Source: Terebella lapidaria (Eukaryota > Annelida > Polychaeta > Terebellida > Terebellidae). Taken from it: a stretch of DNA of 64,000 nucleotides. Below are positions 44,601-55,705 of this stretch, piece by piece; the first letter of the stretch is position 1, and each line of letters begins with the position of its first letter. The stretch is taken from assembly GCA_949152475.1 (NCBI GenBank), contig OX424563.1:25951001-26015000 (forward strand). The letters are read 5' to 3'. A program made the position numbers and the translations under genes. The notes below the pieces were generated by a model. That model searched no databases, was not told where the DNA came from, and worked only from the letters and a program-made list of their open reading frames with translations.

Positions 44601-45549
44601 ATCAATCCAATATGATTGTCTAGATGTGTTGGAAAAATAAAACTGTGCATTGAAGAGGAAAAAAATATATGATAAAAAATTATAGTGCCACATATATATA
44701 GACACAAAAACAAATCATTCAGCCAATGAGTGAGATGAAACAAATGTAATCAACCAGTTGACAAATCACAGTTTTCAGTTCACATGTCGTCGCCATCAAG
44801 TGAAAAGTCGGGCACTCGCGCGTAGGTAAAACTTGTCTCCCCTCAAGCAAGTGTTCTGGTTTGATCACCGTTTCGTCATCTTCTCACTGACTTCCCAAAC
44901 CATGGAGTTCAGAACTTTCTGACTAATTTCTCTTGGTTGTCCATCATTGATACCATCTCGAGCTGTCATCCTATACCAATGTTGAACAATGACGTATTGC
45001 TAGTTAACAAATTCCTGTCTCTGGGATAATCAACGAAGTATCCTGGGCATATCTCATTTACGTCCTTGACTGTGTTAATCAATAGTTTCATATGGTAGCT
45101 ACTGAACTGACCGGATTGAATGTTACACATGCTGGCATGGACAAAACCCACATTGAGCGTTGGGTCTCGTTAATACCATTGCCTTCAATTTGACAGTTTT
45201 GTCTCAAGACTGCTGACCAGGACTCGTTCGGTAATGGGGCTGAAAGGTACTGTAATTCGTCATTTGCTCTGGCAAATGTTCTTCAAATGTATTCCAGGAA
45301 CGTGACTCAAAAGTATGGTTTGCCGTGTTTGTGGAAAATGTGGTCGATAATTACAAACCAGAGATGCTACTGGTCTAACAGCAACAGATTCTGCATCGAA
45401 AGTCTAATCTGATAAAGGAATAATCAACCAGTCGAGAGAGAAAAATTCCTGAACGATCCAGGCAACAAGTAGCGCTTCATACATCTCATGATTAGCGGAG
45501 AGCTGGTTGCAGCAGACAACATGCGGTGTAATAATGCAGCAGCTGTCAT

Positions 45550-45900
45550 ATTGTGAAAAGTAAGAAAATCATCTTGACAAGACGTGTTACCATGAAAATT
45601 ATCACAACAACCCATCTTACCGTGAAACAATATCATATGAACACGTCTCACCGTGAAAATTATCATAGAAGAGGTTTTGTCGTGTTAAAAATAATGGTAA
45701 ATCACCATACATATAGTTATATTTTTCTATGTTGAGATGTGTTTTCGTCACAATTTTTCACAGTAGGACGTGTTATGGTCATATTTTTTCATGTTAAGAA
45801 TTCTTGTGGTTAAAATTTTCCACAGTATGTGTCCTTGTCATTAAAATTCATGAGATTTTCGTAACATGACAACTTGCCATTATATTTAACATGACAAGGC
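45550..45900 (+). repeat. Degenerate AT-rich short tandem repeat
   Basis: Variants of CGTGTTACCATGAAAATTAT recur about every 35-40 bases (for example 45585, 45618, 45644), then in more altered form (TTTTTCACAGTAGGACGTGT). The repeat is old and its borders are vague. Confidence 0.4.
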
Positions 45901-47232
45901 CTGTGATATTGAACACACCAGGTCGTGAAAAATTAACGCTCCTGTACAAAACTCCTATAAAATCGCATGTTTCCTTCCTGAAGCACACTTTTACAGACAT
46001 TGAACTTTGATTTATCTGAGCGTAAATGTCCTGTACTTTGACAAAAAATGTCGAGAATATGTGCCTGGGTGTTAGTTTTAAACTTGACTTAAATGTAAAC
46101 GATAAGTGGACGTTTAAGTTCTCGGGCCAGACACTCGGTTCGTGAGAGTTCGACTAAAATAGTTACCTTCTGTATGCATTATACATAAAAATGACCACAA
46201 TAATGACTTGCTTGCATACCAAGTAATATGCGCACATTTGATACCAGAACATAATAACATCTTTTTGCAGGGGCCGTTTTGGAGGAAGGGTCCTCCTCAC
46301 CCCGCTGATCGCCCGGTATACGGGTTTGTAACAGGGCACTAACATTTATCAAGTTTTCGTTCAAGTCTACTTGATAATCAGCGACAAGCATAGTAGATCT
46401 TTGACGGTTAAACTCTCTGTGTAATAATGGCCGAAAGCGTCTAAATAGGTTACCGGCTAGAAGCAATTGGAATGACATTACATTTCACAGTACATGATTG
46501 TTTTACTCTGCTCCACAAACAGTATCATATACATTGATTCAACAAATCAAGAAGTTGAATTAACTTTACTTCCAACAGATACTCCTTGATTCAATGTTGT
46601 GTTGAAATCAATTTATTCAACACAACATCAAACATTACAAGTGTGGTTGACACATTCAAATTGAAATAATTGTGTTGGAAAGAGAATGTACATGGGTAAA
46701 AAGCCAAAGCATGTAAAAGGCATTCTCCCCAAAATAATATTGATATAAAATACCTATGATATAATCTGATGAGTGATATAGTAATAAATATAGAAAATAT
46801 TCATAAAACGAAAGTAACTATAACACAGTTACATCAAAATAATGATGATAAATTTAAAAAAGATAAAAGTTACCCGAGTGTACTGAAAATGTTTAAATTA
46901 AAGACCGTGATATGATTATGCTCTGAATATTATTGTGGATGCATTGACGAAAATGTGTTAACGGGCATGCAATGAACTGTTGTTTATACTGGATTACAAT
47001 CTTAAATGTATTTTGCTTTTAGACAAGTTTTGAATTTGGTGATAGTTCTAATGTCACCCAGCTCTTCATTTACACCATTCCATCTTGAACACTCGAAAGT
47101 CATACAGACAGAAAGCCAGCATATGATATTATTTATGTCCGCAGTTGAAAGTCAGGCCATAGCTGCTACCATTTTGTGTCCACATTGACCCGACAGTAGC
47201 TATCCACACACATCTGGATTTCGGATGTGTCC

Positions 47233-47331
47233 ATGTCAAGTTCAGCTACGTTTTCTTTTGTTCCATTGCAAACGCCTGTGAATGTCAAGTTCAGCTGCGT
47301 TTTCTTTTGTTCCATTGCAAACGCCTGTGAA
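47233..47331 (+). repeat. 49-bp tandem duplication
   Basis: ATGTCAAGTTCAGCT followed by CGTTTTCTTTTGTTCC and GCAAACGCCTGTGA occurs at 47233 and 47282 with a single substitution between the copies. Confidence 0.9.
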
Positions 47332-47777
47332 TTTACTCATCTTCAGACTTGCGCCGAACTTTGAATTAGTGCCGTGACCAGGATGCATATGTGATATCCA
47401 TGTCTTTTCGTGTTTAGTGTTTGCTTAGTATTTGGTGTTTGTATGGTTCACTAGTCAGTAAGTGTGTGCGCAGCAAAAATATACCACCAAATACACTCGA
47501 ACAACGCCGTCGACATATGTCTGGCATTGTTTCGTGCTTCTGTCTGAACATCCATGCAGAGCATGTGCCATAATATGTAATCATTTGAAAAGCCTTTCGG
47601 TATTCGTGTCTGTTCAATGTGTCATGAGACAATTTGCGGTTGAGCATTGAATTAATGTTCGACAATAATACAATGTGGAGTATGTTTCATGTCGACAGAG
47701 AATTTTGTACTGATGTAAATTTCCTATTCATGCAAAAATTGCATTTCCACGAACATGAGCATGATTTTTTTACAAGC

Positions 47778-47835
47778 GACTACTTCGGAAACTTCGGAAA
47801 CTTCGGAAGCGACTACTTCGGATACTTCGGAAATT
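47778..47835 (+). repeat. Short TTCGGAAAC-type repeat
   Basis: CTTCGGAAA and CTACTTCGGA alternate about six times. The stretch lies in a short open frame reading YFGNFGNFG, but no gene is supported. Confidence 0.6.
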
Positions 47836-49089
47836 ATATTCGAGAAATTATATTCCGATCATACCCTCCGGCGAACACCCCTTCCACGATTATTAGCCCT
47901 GGGTTTATAAGGGGATCCCCGGTATGTTTTGATTTGTCTCAGCGGCGTTCACATGTAAATTCATCAAAATTACAGTGAGGTCTATATTGCCACAATAACC
48001 TACAATATGACCTATCCAGTATCCATATGAAAAATCTTCGGGGAAAATGTATCGAAAAATTCCATGAATCTTTAGACCTTATAAATGTAAAAGCATCGAA
48101 AATACTTTTAACAATGATATGTTATAGGCAGAAATCCATATCTGATATAGGCCATATAGGCCTAATTCATTCTTGAATCACATCAATTCCAATTTGAACT
48201 TTTAAAACGTTTAAAACAATGTTGGCATAAGCTTGTTTGTAAGAAACAAACATTATGAGTCAATGACTCCCACCTTTGGACCCTCCTAGTTGGGCTTCGC
48301 CACTCTCGAAAAAAAACGAAACTGCTCCCACCAATAAAAATCCTAAATCCGCCAGTGCCCCACTCGGACTCGTCAGGGCATGTATTTGATCTAATTCACG
48401 TAAACGCTAGTTTTGCTGTTTTATTGCTCCTTTAGAAACCCTTCTCGATCTAATGATGTTGTTGGGAAACACCCAACATCATATTATCCTGTCACCCGCG
48501 TATACGCTGGGTGTAAACGGTGCAGTGTTAAGTTTTCGCTGTAAGGGCGCGGTTCGTAAGTCTGCAAGGGCCAGCCTTGGAAAATGGAAAAAACCCCAGG
48601 ATCAACACAGGAACGTGAAGGCTTGTTTTTCATTTCTGTGCTGTGTTTCGGGAATATGTTATGGAATAACAATATATTAGTGAATAGATTTGTTATACAT
48701 GTGTACACATGTGAGTATAGATCATAATACCACTCTATTACTTCAATTGAAACAAACATTCACAGGCTATTAACCGTGTCACTGTTGTCAATGTAGGGAA
48801 TGAAAATGATTAAGACGTCAGTATATATCTGAATAATTAGATAGCATATGATTTTGCGATGATTCAAGCCCTAAGATCGCCAGGAAATCATAGAATGAAA
48901 TGTAAACATGTTCGTAGTGATTACAGGGCGCCGGGTGCTCTGTTCGTAGTGCTTAATGGGCGGTTCGTAATGCGGTAAGGGCGGTTAGCCTGATCAATTT
49001 TGCAACGTGTCGTCAGAAATGTCATCTTTGGTTATTTTCACTGGTGTTTCAGCCTGTTTGGTGTATTTATATCGAAATTCGTTTTTTCC

Positions 49090-49302
49090 CTAAAAAACAG
49101 TTTCCCTGATTCGAGGTGTTCGGTTGCATTCACGGACATGCTTTTTTAAATGGAATGCTTGGCAAACGTTTGATTCACTGATACAGATAAGAAGACTGAA
49201 GTTGATCTGCTTGTAATCATGTTGAGCTTTGTTGTGGATAACAAGCTCTGTCAGGTCATCATACACAGATGTACAGTGATAGCACCGGTATAGTTCAGCC
49301 AT
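49090..49302 (-). CDS. Small zinc-finger-like exon
   Basis: An ATG at 49302 directly follows an acceptor-like TTTGCAG and opens 70 codons. YRCYHCTSVYDDLTELVIH then NKAQH gives C-x2-C-x12-H-x4-H, a C2H2-type finger; VCQAFHLKKHVRECNRT has a second partial Cys/His set. C2H2 fingers bind DNA or RNA. It is short and may be one exon of a larger gene or transposon protein; no neighbouring exon could be joined. Confidence 0.35.
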   Translation of the reverse strand: MAELYRCYHCTSVYDDLTELVIHNKAQHDYKQINFSLLICISESNVCQAFHLKKHVRECNRTPRIRETVF

Positions 49303-49832
49303 TTTTCTCTGCAAAGATATGAAAAAATATTTATTGTGGTGTAGGTATTCAGTGATATATTGACAACATGGTAATCGTCAACATAAGTATAGTTATCGCT
49401 GAAAGCATTGACTACAGAGCCGTTTCACCGCTACAGATTTACATGCAACCCCTTGTGACCGCTATGAACGGCCCATGCAGCACTACGAACATATCGACAT
49501 ATAAAAATGCTGAGGTAATTCACGTAAAAACGCTTCAATATCCAACAAAACATATTCACATTTAGTACTGATTCGATTAATTAACATCTGGTTCAATAAT
49601 ACCTGGATTTATTCCGATCTTTGAAACTTGTTTCTTTAAAAAAACACAGTGGATGGCACAAACATATTGAGAATTACTTCAAAAAGCGAGTATAATAATA
49701 CTTGTTATCGTTCACACCCATCATAATAAAAACTCGTACCAACCAAAGTTTTCCGGAAATTCCTCTCCATGTGGAAAATAATGTGCACAAAAAGGATATC
49801 ATGGCCCAGAAAAAAAACCGGAAACGTTCCTT

Positions 49833-50846
49833 AAAGATAAGATAAGATAAGATTTATTTAACGTCGGATCAACAAAACATAAAACATTAGCCAATTGGCT
49901 ATTTACCGACATGATCATAATGAGAATGTACAATGAGAGGAAAATATTTACAAATGAACATACATTGATCAGTTGTGCATAATATATTTATACACTTTAG
50001 AAACATCACATGCGCATCACAGCTGGTTCAAAATACAAACTTTGCAGACTGTACAAGCACAGTTTGGGCCTGTCCACGCTTTTATCATTCTTTTGAATGT
50101 GTTGTAATTTTCACTAGATTTAATTGTGGTAGGCAGTTTATTCCATAAGGCCGAACCTTGGTATCTAAGACTTTCTTTTCCGTAACTTACGTTGTTATAC
50201 TTGGGTATTTTGACAATACTAGAATCTTACATATCATATTTTTTCTCCTTCGCATGGAAAAGGTCATCGATATAAGGAGGAACATTATGACACAGCGTTT
50301 TATATACATGCATCGCTATGAGTTTCAACCTATGTACATACAACAGTGGTTTTTCACATTTCTTTCTCAGTTCTTCATATGATGACTTAAAATCATTGAA
50401 AACATATCGTAGTGCACGTTCTTGTATTTTCTCGATTTTCTTCAAACTAGTTACGCTACAGAAGTGCCAGACTAGTGGACAGTAGTTGAAGTAAGACAAT
50501 ATAAAACTTTCGAGTAACATAAGTTTCTGCTTTTCCCCCAGTACTTTCGACAGTCTTGCAATTACAGTAAGATTTCTGCCTGCTTTTTTGCAAATTTCAG
50601 ACACATGTACATCAAAGTTCAAACTGTGGTCTATGTGAACACCAAGTAGTTTAACACATTTTTGAGGTTCCAGGGTTATATCACCCATAGTCAGAGGACT
50701 ATCCATAAACTGTTTGCTGAATATTATGAATTGGAATTTCGAAGGATTTGCCTGGAGACCATTGTTTTTGAACCATGTTATGGCCAAGTTTGCACATTTG
50801 GTGAGATTATCAATGATATCTTCCAGTTTGGTACCAGTAACACAAA
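49833..50846 (-). mobile_element. 5'-truncated LINE, C-terminal RT fragment
   Basis: On the minus strand the frame reads VTGTKLEDIIDNLTKCANLA, WFKNNGLQANPSK, KLLGVHIDHSLNFDVHVSEI and YFNYCPLVWHFCS, the region after YADD in CR1/Jockey-like LINEs. The C-terminal phrase IQERALRYVFNDF leads to a stop at about 50227. The 3' end is a TTATC microsatellite (49833-49857 as GATAAGATAAG on plus). Upstream of residue GICVTG the frame runs into unrelated repeat sequence, marking the truncation. Confidence 0.75.
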
Positions 50847-50980
50847 TGCCCTTCGCCCTTGCAGATTTACGAACCGCGCCTTTACAGCGCAAATTTATCA
50901 CTGCACCGTTTACACCCAGTGATTGAGGATGGACAAGGATCCTGAAATTTGGAAAGAGCTCACAATAATCCATTGCTTGG

Positions 50981-51160
50981 ACTCTCCCATCCTGTACACC
51001 CCTCCCCCCAACAGCCCACAAACTTGGGACTCTCCCATCCTGCCACCCGCCACAGCTCACAAACTTGGATTCACCCATCCTGAAACCCCATCCCCCCCAC
51101 TGTAAGTTTCCCAACCTGCCACCCCCACACCCCACAAGCTTGAACTCACACATCCTGTAA
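50981..51160 (+). repeat. C-rich minisatellite, about 50-bp units
   Basis: ACTCTCCCATCCTG starts units at 50982 and 51032, and altered forms follow at about 51068 and 51143, each with a CCACAAACTTGG-type end. On the minus strand it stays open in one frame (WAVGGRGVQDGRVQ), which reflects the repeat and not a gene. Confidence 0.7.
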
Positions 51161-51279
51161 TCGGTCGTGTAGTTCAGGTAGTCCAATATCTCGGATAGTC
51201 CCTGATGAAAATTCGGCTGGATGACGTCGTTTCTTCCTCGTTCAAATGAATAAACTGCAGCACCGTTTACACCCACACT

Positions 51280-52815
51280 GTGGATACCCCGATTACCGCC
51301 TCGGATGATATGTTTATGTTGTGCTGGATGTATCGTTAGTAGATTGTGAGGCGTATAGCCGTGTCATTTAACAATGTATCTTTTGAAAATTCTCATCGTG
51401 ATTACGATAACGTGAAAGGCGAGTTTTGTTGTGATTACCATAACGTCGAATCCACCATAGAGGAATGATATCCGTAAGATGGGATGGCAATGTGGTGGAA
51501 AATGTTTTTGATGAATAGAATACCAACCTACCTAAACGCAAATGCAGCCATAATTGTCAGAATATCGTGCGCATATACCAGTAACATGGCATGATGAAAT
51601 AACGTTTCAAAAACAGTTTTAACATGAAAAGATATCGATATTCCAACTATTTAAACACACTCGAGCAAAGTGCACGTCTTGTACTAACACACATATGATA
51701 TGACGAACTTTCATCAATATAATTGTAACAAAATGTGATAGAACAAACCAAAAGTTGCATTGTAAGCAGATTCTTCGTGATTCGAGTCCCGGTCGGGTCA
51801 AACTGCGTTTTCAATAAAATTTTCTCCATCGATATAACAAGATGGATATATCTTCGGCCATAAAACGTTCACTTCGAGCTACATCACTGACATCTGGTGT
51901 ACAATAATTGTTGTCACAAAATCATCTATCAGATAATACACCATCCTTGATGAGTGTTTTGCCTCGTAGATCTATATAAAACAATACTGGATCTATCATA
52001 TTATTATATTGAGTTATTATTATACTTAAATTGCCACAATTCTAAACGTCTGCAACACACGAATCGCATCACAGCTACAAGTCATGACCATAGATATCGT
52101 ATTTGTCATGCAAGCTTCTCTGTGATACGGTAATCAGCTCCGTGTATTCTTTTGCACGTTCTGTAATCATCAGTACACGTTACGGTAATCAACAATGGTT
52201 TTTGAAAATGAATATTTAAACAATGTGACGCAAACAATACAATATAGTTTGTAATCGGTGGCAAAAGTACCATCATGAACCGCATGTACCTCACTCGTTC
52301 TGAGTTCTGATACGCTCTGATAGTTCTGATACGCTCAGAATAGCCCGTTTTCGGTGATATCATCTTCGGCCATTTTAACGATTACCGTAACGTACGTTAC
52401 GGTAATCGGGGTATCTACAGTGACCCATGGTATATAAAAGTCTCCATGCGCTGACGGGCTGTCAAACCGAATACTCGAGACCGGATGACGACACATGCAG
52501 TTAGGTCACCAACCATCAGCCAGCCTACATGTTGAAACACGCAAAGCGCACCAACGTTACATGTCATTGTACAATCGAAGACACCGACCGAGTTTTCTTT
52601 TCACTCAGAGAAAGTGATGACGTCACTCAGAAAAACCGGTAGGCCTAATTACGTACTTTTACGTTTATTGATCATAACACAGCTTCCTACTAATTTTGCT
52701 CGCTTTGAAATCAAAATACATGTATGTTCGAGAATGCTGATAGAATGTAGGCGCTAAGAATAAGCCAGGGATAGGGACTGAACTCCCCCATTTGAACCAC
52801 CCACAATATAAAAAA
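51280..52815. other. Non-coding sequence
   Basis: No open frame with recognisable features. A tRNA-like phrase near 51752-51800 is discussed under rejected items. Confidence 0.4.
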
Positions 52816-53405
52816 TTAGCCCAAGGGCTGAGAAAGGTTACCGGACAATATATATTTTAGATATTAGCCTTCTGTCTCAAGACCTTGAAAATAAGGTCAT
52901 CGGGCAATTCAAGGTCATGAGAATATTCTGCATATATCATTTCTAGTATGTCCTCAATTGATTCTCATGCTGTAAAGTCGATAATAAGTGAGATATTTGC
53001 CATTTCGTGATGTGACCTTGAAAATGTGGTCAAAGGTCAAGTTCAATAGAATATTCAGCATACATCGTTTAATCTATGTTCGCAATTGATTCCTAAGCTG
53101 TAAAGTCGATGATAAACGAGATATTAGCCATTTTGTTCTCTGACCTTGAAAATGAGGGCAAAGGTCAAATTCATTGGTCGACAAAATATTCAGTATATAT
53201 CATTTCCGATATGTTCACTATGGATTCCTAAGCTGTAAAGTCGATTATAAGCGAGATATAACATGTATAAGCCATTTTGTGCTCTGACCGTGAAATTAAA
53301 GCCAAGGTCAAATTCAAGGTCATCAAAATATTCAGTGTATATCATTTTCTATATGTCCACAATTGGTTCCCAAGCTATAAAGTCAACAGAAAAGCAAGAT
53401 ATAGC
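52816..53405 (+). mobile_element. GGTCA-family tandem-repeat element, copy D, truncated
   Basis: It starts TTAGCCCAAGGGCTGAGAAA then GGTTACCGGAC after an A run, the best-kept left end in the window. About four units of the 134-bp repeat follow, more diverged than in the other copies. The array stops near 53405 without the unique block or right end and passes into a LINE fragment. Confidence 0.65.
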
Positions 53406-53415
53406 GATGTTCCCT

Positions 53416-53740
53416 TCAGGCACATGTTTTTGCATAGAACCAATCACTCAGGATATCCAAATCATCACTTATAGTTTGATAAATTACAGATTTTCGAATA
53501 CATTTAGATAAATAACGGTCCCAAGACATACTCCTGCGGGACATCGCACACCATTTTTTGTCGTATGGCGAGCTATTTTGGCATTTTTCGAACTGTTTCA
53601 ATTTGCTAAATAACTTCGTATACAACTAGTCTACGGGTATCCCACGTATGCCATAATATTCAAGTTTTGTGATACCATTTTTCGACCGATTGAATCGAAG
53701 GCCTCACTAAGATCCAAGAAAATGCGCAGGGCAAAATTAC
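53416..53740 (-). pseudogene. Reverse transcriptase fragment of a decayed LINE
   Basis: On the minus strand ALRIFLDLSEAFDSIGRKMV matches the RT block around the first catalytic Asp. It is followed in broken frames by QNLNIMAYVGYP and YDKKWCAMSRRSMSWDR, the latter a corrupted form of the VPQGSVLGP block. Only about 110 codons remain. Confidence 0.55.
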
Positions 53741-55700
53741 GTCATCAATGAACTCACTAAAGTCCTTTCATAATTAAAAGACGCCAACGTTTGGTGTAAT
53801 ATCTCAAGTTGTAGGCACTTTACATTTACCAGACTTGAATCAAAGTGGAAATGAAACAGAATTAGTCGTATATCGATATTGTTTTCAATGACATGATAGA
53901 TAAGTGGTTAAATTTAACAATTTAAATGGGATTCTATAATGGTAAGACGAAGGCGGGAAAGCCTCCCGTTTGACACAGCAGGCAATAGAAAGGACAGCGG
54001 CAATATGCATGATGTGGCTGACCAATACGACGCCGCTAACACGTGTATTCACAGAACACATGTATTCACAAAAGTATGGAAGGTGGTATTTTTCATTCAT
54101 TCACTAAAATATAAACGAGCCTAAGTCCATAGAGCGACCAGGTCTACGGACAAAAGCGTGCTAATATTGTGTCTAATATATAATGCGCAGCACAATTCTT
54201 TATAAACTAACAAATTTAGTATGTTATCATCGTCCTCGCTTTATTTGTTCATCTGGTAAAGCATTTACTTTGAAAAGCATCCATCAGTTATGCATTGTTA
54301 TTGGTCACAGGAAGGAGCTTGGTCAGGACATGTGTTCAACCGAGTGGAACAGTTCAGGGGACCGTTACTGTAGCGAAGATAGACGGACGACTAAGACAGT
54401 TAAAAGAATAATCGCCCATGGACTCGGCCCCCGCCCCTACGCGACTAGCAGACACGGACTGTGACTGACGGCTTACGTTACACGGACAGACAGGGAGACT
54501 TGTGTACGCTGTACTATGCAGAGTACATGCGACTCGCGTACCAGGCCCGACCAGCCCGACTGCTAGAACTCCCCCTAGACGAAGACAGGTCGCGCGAGCA
54601 GACATACGGACCACACCCATACGCTTTGCCCCGCAGTAGGATTAGAGACGCCGAACGAAGTAACACAATTTCTGGAATAGCTTTAGAAAAGAGTGTACTA
54701 ATACGTCTATCTGTGAACATTGTTGATTACAGAAAATAACATTACGGCGGGACTGGACTCATGCTATTAGGATATACCGGGGATTAAATAAACTTAATAA
54801 TTGTGAAGGACTAGAATACCGTATGGCGTGAATGGACCATCGTGAACCCTGTATTCGAGTGTGTCTTCCATCTAGAGACGAGAACTCCTGTCGTGTTCCA
54901 TCCAGGCGTGCACCGTGAACATCGAACAATATTAGTGTACACGTGAACCCGAGAACTCACACAGAATCAATTGACAATTAAAGCGATCACCCTTCCAAGT
55001 TCCAATAGTGAGTCAAGTGACGCCAAAGACAGTTTGGGGTTCGCAATTGCCCCCGGGCTTTTAGGCCGAAAATTGTACACATTACAAAATCTCCATATGG
55101 GTTGGTAGTATGTTAACAAGAATTGTGCGCAACAAATTTTCTGATCGAGTGTGTAATCGGTGCAAAACGAAAATGTAGTACATGCATATACATTGATTGA
55201 TTCTATATATATGTGCACAACTATCCGTGATATAGTTTGCTTATATTTCGAACAATAAAAATATGTGTGATATGCCCAAGGATCTTCTATAATTATAGAC
55301 GGTCCTTGATATGCCTGCAACAAATTGAATGTTACATTATTATTGCAGGGCTCATGGAGAAATGATATGATAACAGTAAGCACCTGTCGTTTGTGTACTA
55401 TTGGTGAGAAGGTCCCTCAGGCATCTGCATACTCAGGCTGTTCCATTTCAAAAACCCAACCAACAGGGGGAAAAAATCGGTCGCGACAAAGCCCATGTTA
55501 AATCCCCATTTAAAATCAAATATTTTTATATTACAATGACCCATTGCTCTTCATAAGCAAAGCATCATTAAATCCTATTGGTCAAAGGCTTGTTTTCACT
55601 TTGTTCTTGGTCTGGTAAAATTAAAGTGCATACGACTGGAGATAGCACACCAAACGTTAGCATATTTTAATTATGAAAGGACTTTAACTGCATTAATGGT
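53741..55700. other. Unassigned region, partly GC-richer
   Basis: 54330-54740 is richer in G and C than its surroundings and has two adjoining open frames (54183-54464 and 54461-54739), neither with a recognised domain. 54740-55000 has repeated GTGAAC and CGAGAACTC phrases. This could be part of a retroelement, but no reverse transcriptase, protease or primer site is seen. Confidence 0.35.
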
Positions 55701-55705
55701 ATAAT

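Larger units (their letters stand above)
41623..48490. other. Long non-coding region
   Basis: About 6.9 kb with only short open frames lacking recognised domains. It includes a near-palindromic GC block TCCGGGCCCGGGGCCCGGA at 43151-43169 and the repeats listed separately. I see no gene here. Short exons of a large gene could be hidden. Confidence 0.45.
48507..50922. mobile_element. Possible 2.4-kb element with 72-bp inverted ends
   Basis: 48507-48578 (plus) and 50850-50922 (minus) match: both read CTGGGTGTAAACGGTGCAGT, then CGCTGTAA, GGCGCGGTTCGTAA and TCTGCAAGGGC, with about ten differences. A related motif (GGCGGTTCGTAATGCGG) lies inside at 48958-48975. The right end abuts a truncated LINE. 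The interior holds a zinc-finger-like exon on minus. The pairing could instead be two separate solo copies. Confidence 0.4.

Noticed and set aside
50923..51276. Long minus-strand open frame fused upstream of the LINE fragment
   Set aside because: Its first about 140 codons are translated C-rich minisatellite and transposon-end sequence; only the LINE part is real protein homology.
51752..51800. tRNA-like phrase (ATTCGAGTCCCGG, with CATTGTAAGCA before it)
   Set aside because: The sequence resembles the 3' half of a tRNA, but the T stem does not pair and no matching 5' acceptor or D arm lies upstream. It is at most a decayed tRNA-derived fragment.
54740..55000. Possible LTR of a retrovirus-like element
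   Set aside because: Some features look suggestive (ATTAAATAAACTT, a GC-rich flank), but there is no paired copy, primer-binding site or pol gene nearby.
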